A stretch of DNA of 64,000 nt from DASUPK01 sp963843085 (GTDB lineage: Bacteria > Actinomycetota > Thermoleophilia > Solirubrobacterales > 70-9). Within the stretch, counting starts at the first letter, position 1. Each line of letters opens with the position of its first letter. A program made the translations under genes and the position numbers. This document shows positions 8,386 to 16,130 of the stretch, piece by piece. The notes below the pieces were generated by a model that was given only the letters and a program-made list of their open reading frames with translations, searched no databases and was not told the origin of the DNA. Where the stretch lies: contig CAWJJG010000001.1 in the NCBI GenBank assembly GCA_963843085.1, forward strand, positions 62,001-126,000. The letters are read 5' to 3'.

Positions 8386-9006
8386 GTGGCCAAGGAGAGG
8401 CTCAAGAGTCCGCGGGCTCGCCTGTTCGTCGCCCTCGATCTGCCGCAGGACGTGCGCACCGGCGTGGTCGACTGGCAGCAGGCCGCGCTGGCCGACCCCG
8501 CTCTTCGGATCGTGAGGCCCGAGGCGCTGCACATCACGCTGGTCTTCCTCGGCTACCAGGCCGAGAAGGACGTCAAGGCGATCGCCAAGACCGCTTTCGC
8601 GACCGGTGCGGAGGCTCCGGCCGTCGAGCTGCTCTCCGGCCCGGTCGGGATCCCGCCGGGCAAGCGCCCGCGGCTGATCGCGCTGGGCGCGAGCTCGGAG
8701 GAGACGGTGGAGCTGCAGGCCGGGGTGGAGGGGCGCCTTGACGCCGCCGGCTTCCACGAGGCGGAGAAGCGGGCGTTCTGGCCGCACGTGACGGTCGCGC
8801 GGGTCAAGCCGGAGGCGCGGGGGAGCCGGAAGCCCGCCCTGATCCGAAACCCCCCGCATTCACTACCCGAACATATGTTCCGGTTCTTCCGTCCGACTCG
8901 TCTGGTGCTCTTCAAATCCCACCTGCGCAGGACCGGTGCGGAGTACGAGGCGTTGGCCGAGTTGGAGCTTCCGACCGCCCACGATGACCAAGAGACAGAG
9001 AGGTGA
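8386..9006 (+). CDS. thpR: RNA 2',3'-cyclic phosphodiesterase (LigT/ThpR family)
   Basis: A 206-residue member of the 2H phosphoesterase superfamily, which opens 2',3'-cyclic phosphates and in vitro can join 2'-5' tRNA half ends. Both H-x-T motifs are visible: LHITLVFLG (His49, Thr51) and PHVTVARV near residue 132, in the usual spacing for a bilobal fold. The N-terminus RLFVALDLP is typical. The start is a GTG. The 3' part carries a LexA-type operator for recA (8868-8881), and the stop lies just before recA, as in many Actinobacteria where thpR and recA are neighbours. Confidence 0.92.
   Translation: MAKERLKSPRARLFVALDLPQDVRTGVVDWQQAALADPALRIVRPEALHITLVFLGYQAEKDVKAIAKTAFATGAEAPAVELLSGPVGIPPGKRPRLIALGASSEETVELQAGVEGRLDAAGFHEAEKRAFWPHVTVARVKPEARGSRKPALIRNPPHSLPEHMFRFFRPTRLVLFKSHLRRTGAEYEALAELELPTAHDDQETER
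8868..8881. promoter_or_regulatory. LexA (SOS) operator for recA, inside thpR
   Basis: The sequence CGAACATATGTTCC contains the perfect palindrome GAAC-ATAT-GTTC, identical in its core to the Gram-positive LexA box. It lies about 130 bases upstream of the recA start, inside the thpR reading frame. A promoter within thpR would give SOS-inducible recA transcription. No clear -10/-35 pair was assigned. Confidence 0.75.
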
Positions 9007-9011
9007 GTGAG

Positions 9012-10175
9012 ATGGCAGATCAGAAGCCCAACTTGAGAGACCCCGGCGAGAAGGAGGCGAAGGCGCGCGATCAGGCGCTGAACGCGGCCGTCACGCAGAT
9101 CGAGAAGGAGTTCGGGCAGGGCGCCCTGATGAAGCTCGGGGACATGGGCGCGCTCAACGTGGAGTCGATCTCCACCGGCGCGCTGCCGCTCGACATCGCC
9201 CTCGGCGTCGGCGGGGTGCCGCGGGGCCGCATCGTCGAGATCTTCGGCCCGGAGTCCTCCGGCAAGACCACGCTCGTCTACCACATCATCGCCGAGGCCC
9301 AGGCTCGCGGAGGCGTCTGCGCGTTCGTCGACACCGAGCACGCGCTGGACCCCGTCTACGCGCGGAGGATCGGCGTCAACACCGACGAGCTGATGATCTC
9401 CCAGCCCGACTACGGCGAGCAGGCGCTCGAGATCGTCGACGTGCTGGTGCGCTCCGGCGCCGTCGACGTCGTCGCCGTGGACTCGGTCGCCGCGCTCACC
9501 CCGCGGGTCGAGCTCGAGGGGCAGATGGGCGATTCCCACGTCGGCCTCCAGGCCCGCCTGATGTCCCAGGCGCTTCGCAAGCTGGCCGGCAACCTGAACC
9601 GCGCCAACACGATCTGCCTGTTCACCAACCAGATCCGCGAGAAGATCGGCGTCATGTTCGGCTCCCCGGAGACCCAGCCGGGCGGCCGTGCGCTCAAGTT
9701 CTATTCCTCGCAGAGGCTCGACATCCGCCGCATCGAGACCCTCAAGGAGGGCACCGAGGCGGTCGGCAACCGGGTGCGAGTCAAGGTCGTCAAGAACAAG
9801 GTCGCGCCGCCGTTCCGCCAGGCCGAGTTCGACATCGAGTACGGCGTCGGCATCTCCAAGGAGGGCGGCCTGCTCGACATGGCGCTCGAGCACGACCTGA
9901 TCCAGAAGTCGGGCTCGTTCTTCTCCTACGGCGAGACGCGGCTCGGCCAGGGGCGCAACAACACCAAGGAGTTCCTGCGCGACAACCCGGAGCTGGGTGC
10001 TGAGGTGGAGAAGAAGCTCTACGCCAAGCTCGGGATCGGCGAGGACGCCGAGGCCGAGAAGCCGGAGCAGAACGGCAAGCCGGAGGTCAAGGCGGTACCT
10101 GACGAGCAGGCCGAAGGCGACAAGGCGGACGCGAAGAAGCCCGAGGCGAAGAAGCCCGAGAAGAAGGCGGCGTAG
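9012..10175 (+). CDS. recA: Recombinase RecA
   Basis: 387 residues. The ATP-dependent strand-exchange protein and SOS co-protease. Walker A GPESSGKTT lies near residue 79, followed by the DTEHALDP, VAVDSVAAL and TNQIREKIGVMFG motifs (loop L2 region), all intact. The C-terminal 45 or so residues are a charged Lys/Glu/Ala-rich tail, longer than usual. The ATG at 9012 is chosen because AGGTGA lies five bases before it; the GTG at 9003 overlaps the thpR stop and has no clear ribosome-binding site. A LexA box in thpR and a hairpin before recX suggest separate control. Confidence 0.97.
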   Translation: MADQKPNLRDPGEKEAKARDQALNAAVTQIEKEFGQGALMKLGDMGALNVESISTGALPLDIALGVGGVPRGRIVEIFGPESSGKTTLVYHIIAEAQARGGVCAFVDTEHALDPVYARRIGVNTDELMISQPDYGEQALEIVDVLVRSGAVDVVAVDSVAALTPRVELEGQMGDSHVGLQARLMSQALRKLAGNLNRANTICLFTNQIREKIGVMFGSPETQPGGRALKFYSSQRLDIRRIETLKEGTEAVGNRVRVKVVKNKVAPPFRQAEFDIEYGVGISKEGGLLDMALEHDLIQKSGSFFSYGETRLGQGRNNTKEFLRDNPELGAEVEKKLYAKLGIGEDAEAEKPEQNGKPEVKAVPDEQAEGDKADAKKPEAKKPEKKAA

Positions 10176-10252
10176 GGAGCGCAAGGCCGCTGCACTTTGG
10201 AGCGTAGGGCGAAGCCCGAAGCGACTTAGGCTTGCGGCCGCAGCGCTCCCGA
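10174..10252 (+). promoter_or_regulatory. Imperfect hairpin between recA and recX, possible partial terminator
   Basis: GGGAGCGC just after the recA stop can pair with GCGCTCCC just before recX. The inner part offers GGCCGC/GCGGCC and GGGC-GAA-GCCC pairing. There is no U-tract, so full termination is unlikely. It may attenuate read-through so that recX is made at a lower level than recA, as is known in other bacteria. This is inferred from base pairing by eye. Confidence 0.45.
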
Positions 10253-10255
10253 CTG

Positions 10256-10721
10256 ATGGCGAAGCCGGATGACCCATACAACTTGGCGCTCAAGGCGCTG
10301 AGCTACAGGGAGCGCACCGAGTTCGAATTGCGGTGCCTGGCTGGCCGAGCGCGAGGTCGCCGACGCGGAGATCGAGGAGGTGCTCGCGCTGCTGATGGAG
10401 GCGGGGGCGATCGACGACGCGAGCTTCGCGCGCCGCTACGCGGAGGACAAGCGGGCGCTGGCCGGCTGGGGGCCGGACCGGATCTCGGCCGCTCTCGAGA
10501 GCCGTGGCGTGGCGCGCGGACACATCGAGTCGGCCCTCGGGAGCGAGGACGCGGACGCCCAGCTCGAACGGGCGGTGTCGTTGCTCGGCGACCGTGGCAT
10601 GTCCTGCGCCGACGAGCGGGAGCGCGAGCGCGCCCTGGGGCTGCTGGTCAGACGCGGGTATCCCCTGGAGCTCGCCTACGACGCGGTTCGCAAAGTCGGC
10701 CGGCTCGCCGACGCGGCGTGA
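10256..10721 (+). pseudogene. recX: RecX, interrupted by a single-base frameshift
   Basis: RecX binds RecA filaments and limits RecA activity. The first frame, from the ATG at 10256, reads DPYNLALKALSYRERTEFELR, the normal RecX N-terminus, and then turns to nonsense. The second frame continues at 10338 with WLAEREVADAEIEEVL and the rest of RecX to the stop at 10721. The join needs the removal of one base among 10334-10337 (TGCC). Without it, only a 113-residue product from the GTG at 10380 would be made. Either the gene is truly broken or one extra base is a sequencing or assembly error. Its place after recA is normal. Confidence 0.85.
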
Positions 10722-10747
10722 GCCTCGACGGGTAGGATCCGCGCCCA

Positions 10748-11332
10748 GTGGACGGCAATTTCTTCTTCGTCATAGGCGGTGTGCTCGTGTTCGCGGCGCT
10801 GGCGATCTCGTTCATCGGGATCCGCAGGGGCGAGTCGTTCCCGCCCAGCCGCGGCGTCCTGCTCGGCGTGATCGCGCTCTTCGCCCTCGTCGTGGGGACC
10901 ACGATGGCATTCGCGATCGTCAAGTCCGTGGATGAGCAGAACAAGCGGAACGACAAGCTCGCCCAGGAGCAGGGCACCACCACGACGACGCCGGCCGGGA
11001 AGACCACCGACCTGAGTGTTTCGTCGCCCGCCGACGGCGGCCTGGTCTACCAGCCGAACGGGCTGCAGGCGCAGCCCGGCAACGTGGCGATCACCTACGA
11101 CAACCCGTCGCAGGTGCCTCACAGCATCGCCGTGGCGACGGCGAACGGCAACGTGCTTGGGCAGGTTCAGCCGTTCACTGCCGGCAAGCAGACCGTCACG
11201 CTCACGAATCTCGCTCCAGGCAAGTACGTCTTCTACTGCACCGTTCCCGGGCATCGCGAGGCCGGGATGCAGGGCGATCTCACGGTCCTGCAGAGCAACA
11301 CCAACGCCGGGCCCAAGGGCAACAACCCCTAG
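10748..11332 (+). CDS. Membrane-anchored blue-copper (cupredoxin) protein
   Basis: A 194-residue protein with two N-terminal membrane segments (about 4-24 and 36-58), a Gln/Thr-rich linker, and a plastocyanin-like domain from about 88. The type-1 copper ligands are visible in order: His125 in VPHSIA, Cys164 in YVFYCTVPGH, His169, and Met174 in EAGMQG. A CuA site would need two cysteines, so this is a one-electron carrier rather than an oxidase subunit II. It probably faces the outside of the membrane and shuttles electrons in the respiratory chain. The two-membrane-segment anchor is unusual for a plastocyanin. The start is a GTG. Confidence 0.85.
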   Translation: MDGNFFFVIGGVLVFAALAISFIGIRRGESFPPSRGVLLGVIALFALVVGTTMAFAIVKSVDEQNKRNDKLAQEQGTTTTTPAGKTTDLSVSSPADGGLVYQPNGLQAQPGNVAITYDNPSQVPHSIAVATANGNVLGQVQPFTAGKQTVTLTNLAPGKYVFYCTVPGHREAGMQGDLTVLQSNTNAGPKGNNP

Positions 11333-11342
11333 ACCTGTGTCC

Positions 11343-11369
11343 GTATAGCCCCTTGAATGGGTGCTATAC
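11343..11369. promoter_or_regulatory. 27-bp palindrome in front of the small HTH gene
   Basis: GTATAGC at 11343-11349 and GCTATAC at 11363-11369 form a perfect inverted repeat, extended inward by CC/GG around TTGAAT. It ends eight bases before the ATG of the HTH gene. Position and symmetry suggest an operator, perhaps autoregulatory. The same bases include TATA-like elements that could be part of a promoter. Confidence 0.55.
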
Positions 11370-11376
11370 AGAGCCG

Positions 11377-11649
11377 ATGATCGCCGACCTCGAGGCGAAG
11401 CGCCTCCGGGAGGCGCACACCGCCTTCGAGCGGGCCCGCGGCCGGGTCTGGGTCGACCGCGTCAGGGTGGGGCTCGAGTACCGGCGGGCGATGCGCCGGA
11501 TCGATGAGGACGTCGCTCGCGTGCGGCTGGAGCGCGACCGGACGATCCGGGACGCCGTCGCGGAGGGCGGCAGCTACCGGGAGGTCGCGCGGGTGCTCGG
11601 CCTCTCGCACAGCCGGATCCAGCAGATCGTCAACTCGACCTCGAAGTAG
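11377..11649 (+). CDS. Small helix-turn-helix protein (sigma-region-4-like)
   Basis: A 90-residue, highly charged protein. The first two thirds are a long Arg/Glu-rich helix, probably a coiled coil. The C-terminus has a helix-turn-helix of the sigma-70 region 4 type (SYREVARVLGLSHSRIQQIVN), in which the second helix would read DNA. No promoter-binding region 2 is present, so it is not a full sigma factor. The ATG at 11377 is chosen over an upstream TTG that would lie inside the palindrome. It is followed closely by miaB. Confidence 0.7.
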   Translation: MIADLEAKRLREAHTAFERARGRVWVDRVRVGLEYRRAMRRIDEDVARVRLERDRTIRDAVAEGGSYREVARVLGLSHSRIQQIVNSTSK

Positions 11650-11674
11650 CCGGGGCGCCGCTACATTGACCGCC

Positions 11675-12994
11675 ATGCGCACCTACCACGTCACCACCTT
11701 CGGCTGCCAGATGAACGAGCACGATTCCGAGCGGATGAAGGGCATGCTCGACTCGCTCGGCTACACGGAGGCGCCCGATCGCGACGGGGCCGACCTGATC
11801 CTCTTCAACACCTGCTCGATCCGCGAGTCCGCGGACAACCGCTTCATCGCCCACCTGGGGGAGGCGAAGAGGCTCAAGTCCGAGGATCCGGCGCGCGTCG
11901 TGGGGGTGGGGGGCTGCTGGGCCCAGTCCGTGAAGGACGAGGTCTTTCGCCGCTTCCCGTTCGTCGACGTCGCCTTCGGCCCAGGGCAGATCCACCGCCT
12001 GGCCGAGTTTCTGACCTCGGACTCGCTCACGGCGCAGGGCTACTTCGAGTTCGAGGACGTCTCGGGCCACCTGCCGATGAAGCGCGCCCGCGAGTTCCAG
12101 GCCTGGGTGCAGATCTCACAGGGCTGCAACTGCGTCTGCTCGTACTGCATCGTCCCCTCGGTGCGCGGCCGGGAGGCGAGCCGCGACCCGGCCGAGCTGA
12201 TCGCGGAGGTTGAGCGGCTGGCCGGCGACGGGGTCGACGAGATCACTCTGCTCGGCCAGAACGTGAACAGCTATGGCCGCGACCTGCCCGGGGAGTCGCG
12301 GATCAGCTTCGCCGAGCTGCTCGGGCGGGTCGACGCGATCCCGGGGGTCGACCGGATCCGCTACACGAGCCCGCATCCGAAGGACATGAAGGAGGACGTG
12401 ATCCGCGCTCACGCCGAGCTGCCTTCTCTCTGCGAGCACATCCACCTGCCGCTGCAGTCCGGCTCGTCGCCGGTGCTCAAGCGCATGCGGCGCACCTACG
12501 GCCGCGAGCGCTATATGGACCGGGTCGCCCTGATCCGTGAGCACGTCCCCGACTGCGCGATCACCACCGACATCATCGTCGGCTTCCCGGGCGAGACCGA
12601 GGAGGACTTCGAGCAGACGCTCGAGGTGGTCGACGAGGTCGGCTACGACGGTGCCTTCACCTTCATCTTCTCGCCGCGCCGAGGCACCGAGGCGGCCGGG
12701 TTCGAGGACCAGCTGCCGCATGCGACCAAGCGCGAGCGGATGGGACGCCTCGTGGAGCTGGTGCAGCGGAGGGCGCGAGAGCGCGCCGAGCGCTTCGTCG
12801 GGCGCTCGATGGAGGTTCTGGTCGAGGGCCCGAGCCGCACCGATCCCACCAGGCTGCGCGGCCGCACGCGGCACAACAAGACGGTCAACTTCGATGGCAC
12901 GGGCGCCCCGGGCGAGCTGGTGGACGTCGAGATCACCGGCGCGACCTCGACGACGCTCTCGGGGCAGGAGCGCCTGCTCAGCCGAGCGGCTTGA
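11675..12994 (+). CDS. miaB: tRNA-2-methylthio-N6-dimethylallyladenosine synthase MiaB
   Basis: 439 residues. A radical-SAM methylthiotransferase that adds the 2-methylthio group to i6A37 of tRNAs reading UNN codons. The N-terminal UPF0004 domain binds the auxiliary Fe-S cluster through Cys in FGCQMNEHDS, TCSIRES and GGCWAQ. The radical SAM CxxxCxxC is in GCNCVCSYCIVPSVRG, which carries one extra Cys between the first two ligands. A C-terminal TRAM domain (about 370-435) binds tRNA. It overlaps miaA by TTGA, so the two enzymes of the same modification are made together. Confidence 0.96.
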   Translation: MRTYHVTTFGCQMNEHDSERMKGMLDSLGYTEAPDRDGADLILFNTCSIRESADNRFIAHLGEAKRLKSEDPARVVGVGGCWAQSVKDEVFRRFPFVDVAFGPGQIHRLAEFLTSDSLTAQGYFEFEDVSGHLPMKRAREFQAWVQISQGCNCVCSYCIVPSVRGREASRDPAELIAEVERLAGDGVDEITLLGQNVNSYGRDLPGESRISFAELLGRVDAIPGVDRIRYTSPHPKDMKEDVIRAHAELPSLCEHIHLPLQSGSSPVLKRMRRTYGRERYMDRVALIREHVPDCAITTDIIVGFPGETEEDFEQTLEVVDEVGYDGAFTFIFSPRRGTEAAGFEDQLPHATKRERMGRLVELVQRRARERAERFVGRSMEVLVEGPSRTDPTRLRGRTRHNKTVNFDGTGAPGELVDVEITGATSTTLSGQERLLSRAA

Positions 12995-13905
12995 GGATCC
13001 TCGCCCTGTTCGGCCCGACGGCCGTCGGGAAGACGGGCGTCTCCCTCGAGGTCGCCGGGCTGCTCCGCGAGCGCGGCGAGGATCCCGTCGCTGTCAACTG
13101 CGACTCGATCCAGGTCTACCGCGGCCTCGAGACTCTCAGCGGTGCGGCGAGCGCGGGGGAGCGCGAGCGCCTCGAGCACCGGCTCCTCTCCTTCGTCGAG
13201 CCGGGCGAGGAGTTCAGCGCCGGCCGCTATGCGGAGGCCGCGCACCGGGAGATCGATGCATTGCTGGCCGAGGGCCGCAGGCCGATCGTGGTGGGCGGCA
13301 CGGGCCTGTACCTGCGGGCGGCCCTGGCCGAACTTGATCTGCGGCCGCCCGTGCCGCAGGAGATCCGCGACGAGGTCGAGAGCGAGATAGCCGAGCGCGG
13401 CGCGGAGGCCCTGCACGGGGAGCTCGATCCGACTCTGGCGGAGAACGTCGGTCCGAACGACCGCAAGCGAGTGGCGAGGCTGACCGAGCTGGCGCGCGCG
13501 GGGATCGAGGCGGCGGGCGGAAGCGAGGGGATGTGGACCGCCGATCTCCGTCATCCGACGCTGCTCGTTGGCCTGACCATGGACCGGGAGCGGCTCGCGG
13601 AGCGGATCGGGCACCGCGTCGACGAGATGATCGCCGCCGGGGCGGCCGAGGAGGCGCGGGCGGCGCTCGAGGCGGGTCCCTCGCGAACCGCTCGTGCGGC
13701 GCTTGGTTTCGAGCAGCTGGTCGCGGACATCGATGCGGCGCCCTCGGCGGAGACGATCGATCAGATCAAGGCCGCCCACCGCTCATACGCGCGCCGGCAG
13801 CTCACCTGGATGCGCCGTATGGAGGGGGTGGAGCTGATCGACCGCACGGATCGCGATGATGGGGGCGTGGCGGCTGAGATCGCGGAGAGACTGGGCGCGG
13901 GATGA
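12991..13905 (+). CDS. miaA: tRNA dimethylallyltransferase MiaA
   Basis: 304 residues. It transfers the dimethylallyl group to A37 of tRNA, giving the substrate for MiaB encoded just before. The P-loop GPTAVGKT is at residues 8-15, the CDSIQVYRGL motif carries the catalytic Asp/Ser, and VVGGTGLYLRA follows. The C-terminus has the YARRQLTWMRR signature. The TTG start overlaps the miaB stop, and the stop overlaps dapF (ATGA). Length is normal. It depends on dimethylallyl diphosphate from the MEP pathway, of which ispG is near the other end of the window. Confidence 0.96.
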   Translation: MRILALFGPTAVGKTGVSLEVAGLLRERGEDPVAVNCDSIQVYRGLETLSGAASAGERERLEHRLLSFVEPGEEFSAGRYAEAAHREIDALLAEGRRPIVVGGTGLYLRAALAELDLRPPVPQEIRDEVESEIAERGAEALHGELDPTLAENVGPNDRKRVARLTELARAGIEAAGGSEGMWTADLRHPTLLVGLTMDRERLAERIGHRVDEMIAAGAAEEARAALEAGPSRTARAALGFEQLVADIDAAPSAETIDQIKAAHRSYARRQLTWMRRMEGVELIDRTDRDDGGVAAEIAERLGAG

Positions 13906-14744
13906 AATTCGAGAAGTGGCAGGCGCTCGGCAACGACTACCTGATCGTCGAGGCGGCGGCGCTTCCCTGGGAGCTGACGGAGGCGCGCGTCAGGCGCATC
14001 TGCGACCCGCACTTCGGAGCAGGATCCGACGGGGTGCTTCTGCTGGCGCCGGTCGAGGACCCCGCATACGTCGCCGAGCTGCGCATCTTCAACCCCGACG
14101 GCTCGGAGGCCGAGCTCTCTGGGAACGGCGCTCGTGAGGCCGTCATGTACCTGCGGCGCTCAGGCTGGACCGATGCCGACGAGTTCACGATCCTGACCAA
14201 GGCGGGTCCGATCACCCCGACGATCCGCTCCGAGCGCGAGTGCACGCTCGAGATGGGTGGGGCGAGCACCACGTCATCGGACTTCCCCTCGGGGGGAGAG
14301 AACGGCCGCGGGGAGCTCGAGGCCGGCGGCAGAACCTGGTCCTTCCAGCACGTGTCGATCGGCAACCCACAGTGCGCGATCGCGGTCGGCGACGAGCTCG
14401 AGTCGCTCGACCTGCCGGCTATCGGTCCGGAGATCGAGAACAGCGTGCTCTTCCCGAACCGCACGAACGTGAGTTTCTTTCGCGCCGAGGGCGAGCGGGT
14501 GCGCGCTCGGATCTTCGAGCGCGGCGTGGGGGAGACGCTCTCGTCAGGCACAGGTGCGTCCGGGGCGGCGGTGGCGGCTCACCTGGCGGGAGCGCCGGCC
14601 GGGCTCACGGTCGAGCTCGATGGCGGCGAGCTTCGGGTCGAGATCGGCGAGGGCCTGTCCGTCCGGCTCACCGGCTGGGCCGAGCCCGTCTACGCCGGGG
14701 AGCTGACGCCGGAATTCGTCCGCGCCCTAGACGGGCTCGGCTAG
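13902..14744 (+). CDS. dapF: Diaminopimelate epimerase family protein with both catalytic cysteines replaced by serine
   Basis: 280 residues, full length for DapF, the cofactor-free epimerase that turns LL- into meso-diaminopimelate for lysine and peptidoglycan. Both half-domains are recognisable: LGNDYLIVEA, FNPDGSEAE, GNGAR, SIGNPQCA, ERGVGET and SGTGA. In characterised DapF the acid/base pair is Cys in CGNGAR and Cys in ACGSGA (E. coli Cys73 and Cys217). Here these are Ser73 (SGNGAR) and Ser215 (SSGTGA). Binding residues around them are kept, so the fold and substrate site look functional while the usual thiol chemistry is absent. It may be a Ser/Ser variant, a non-catalytic paralogue, or act on another substrate. 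It overlaps miaA and lies next to dapL, which supports a DAP role. Confidence 0.85.
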   Translation: MKFEKWQALGNDYLIVEAAALPWELTEARVRRICDPHFGAGSDGVLLLAPVEDPAYVAELRIFNPDGSEAELSGNGAREAVMYLRRSGWTDADEFTILTKAGPITPTIRSERECTLEMGGASTTSSDFPSGGENGRGELEAGGRTWSFQHVSIGNPQCAIAVGDELESLDLPAIGPEIENSVLFPNRTNVSFFRAEGERVRARIFERGVGETLSSGTGASGAAVAAHLAGAPAGLTVELDGGELRVEIGEGLSVRLTGWAEPVYAGELTPEFVRALDGLG

Positions 14745-14884
14745 CGCCGCTTCCGGCTCGTGCCGTGGCCCTCGTGCCGGGCGTCGATCAGCATGTGATC
14801 GGGCGGGTTGTGGGAATCGAGGGTCCGGCGCGCGAGCGTGGCCAGCTCGGATGCCTCCGTCTCCACCTCGCTCCAACTCGCCAT
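14741..14884 (-). pseudogene. Short remnant resembling the N-terminus of a PNPOx-fold oxidoreductase
   Basis: A 47-codon frame beginning MASWSEVETEASELATLARR, which looks like the opening of the pyridoxamine-5'-phosphate-oxidase-like (F420/FMN split barrel) family, whose members often start M-x-SW-x-EVE-x-APELA. After about 25 residues the resemblance ends and the frame stops inside the dapF stop codon. It is probably the relic of a truncated gene, squeezed between dapF and dapL. It could also be a small expressed peptide; the evidence is thin. Confidence 0.4.
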
Positions 14885-14905
14885 GTCCCTAGTCTTCCGG
14901 ATCCG

Positions 14906-16099
14906 ATGGCAGCACCCGTCAAGAAGAGAGGCCTGGCCGCCCCGTCCCAGCGACTCGAGGCCATGCCCCCCTACATGTTCGCCGAGCTCGAGCGGCGGAT
15001 CGAGGCGAAGCGCGACGAGGGCATCGACGTGATCAGCCTCGGGATCGGCGATCCCGACACACCGACCTTCCGCTACGTCGTCGAGGCGATGCGGGAGGCG
15101 GTCGGCGACCCCTCCGCGCAGAAGTACCCGAGCAACCGCGGCCGCGCGGAGTTCCGGGAGGCCTTCGCCGACTTCTACCTGCAGCGCTTCGGCGTCGAGA
15201 TCGACGCCGTCAACGAGGTGATCCCCGCCATCGGAGCAAAGGAGTGCATCTACAACCTCTGCTTCGCGTTCCTCGACCCCGGCGACGTCGCGCTCGCCTC
15301 CGACCCCGGCTACCCGGTGTACACGGGAGGCCCGGTGCTCGCCGGCGCCGAGGCCTTCCTGCTTCCGCTCCGGCCGGACCTTGGCTTCGCGCCCGACCTG
15401 GACTCGATTCCCGCAGAGAAGCTCGAGGCCGCGCGCCTGCTCTTCATCAACTATCCGAACAACCCCACAGGCGCCGTCGTCCCGGACGGGTTCTTCGAGC
15501 GGGTGGTGGAGCTGGCGCAGCGACATGAGATCCTCGTCGTCCACGACAACGCGTACTCCGAGACGACCTACGACGGATATGTCGCTCCCAGCTTCCTGGC
15601 GACGCCCGGCGCGAAGGAGGTCGGAGTCGAGGTCTTCTCGCTCTCCAAGGGCTACAACATGACCGGCTGGCGTTGTGCGGCGATCCTCGGCAATCCCGAG
15701 GCGATCAAGACCTACTGGCGCCTGAAGACGAACGTCGACTCGGGTCTCTTCGAGGCGGTCCAGCTAGCGGGCGCAGCCGCCCTGCGCGGCGCGCGCAAGG
15801 AGGTCGAGGAGATGTGCCGGATCTACGAGCGCCGGCGCGACCTCGTGGTCGAGGCGCTGGATGCGATCGGGGTCGAGGTGCAGAGCCCGAAGGGGACGAT
15901 CTACATCTGGGCGCCGGTGCCGGATGGCCATACCTCCACCTCCTTCGCCGAGCTCGTGCTGGAGGAGGCCGCGGTCGTGGTCTCGCCGGGCTCGATGTAC
16001 GGGCCGAGCGGCGAGGGCTTCTTCCGGATCTCGCTGACCACGCCCGACGAGCTGCTCCGCGAGGCGGTACAGAGGCTCAAGTCGCACTTGACCCCCTGA
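14906..16099 (+). CDS. dapL: LL-diaminopimelate aminotransferase-type class I/II aminotransferase
   Basis: 397 residues. A PLP enzyme of fold type I. The pattern PPYMFAELERRIEAKRDEGIDVISLGIGDPD at the start, DPGYPVY, NYPNNPTGA and the Schiff-base lysine in SLSKGYNMTGWR place it near DapL, which converts tetrahydrodipicolinate to LL-DAP using glutamate. The neighbouring dapF-like gene supports this. Other aminotransferases of this branch act on different amino acids, so substrate is an inference. The ATG at 14906 is used because the frame further upstream runs through dapF. A structured leader for the next gene lies just after its stop. Confidence 0.82.
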   Translation: MAAPVKKRGLAAPSQRLEAMPPYMFAELERRIEAKRDEGIDVISLGIGDPDTPTFRYVVEAMREAVGDPSAQKYPSNRGRAEFREAFADFYLQRFGVEIDAVNEVIPAIGAKECIYNLCFAFLDPGDVALASDPGYPVYTGGPVLAGAEAFLLPLRPDLGFAPDLDSIPAEKLEAARLLFINYPNNPTGAVVPDGFFERVVELAQRHEILVVHDNAYSETTYDGYVAPSFLATPGAKEVGVEVFSLSKGYNMTGWRCAAILGNPEAIKTYWRLKTNVDSGLFEAVQLAGAAALRGARKEVEEMCRIYERRRDLVVEALDAIGVEVQSPKGTIYIWAPVPDGHTSTSFAELVLEEAAVVVSPGSMYGPSGEGFFRISLTTPDELLREAVQRLKSHLTP

Positions 16100-16130
16100 T
16101 GGCGCACTGGCGGGTCGGGATCCCTACGGT

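Noticed and set aside
8553..10277. A 574-codon frame on the - strand opposite thpR and recA
   Set aside because: Leu/Arg/Asp-rich antisense translation without motifs; the + strand genes are unmistakable.
13902..14744. dapF regarded as a pseudogene because catalytic Cys are missing
   Set aside because: The frame is full length, other motifs are intact and it is coupled to miaA, so it is more likely a functional variant.
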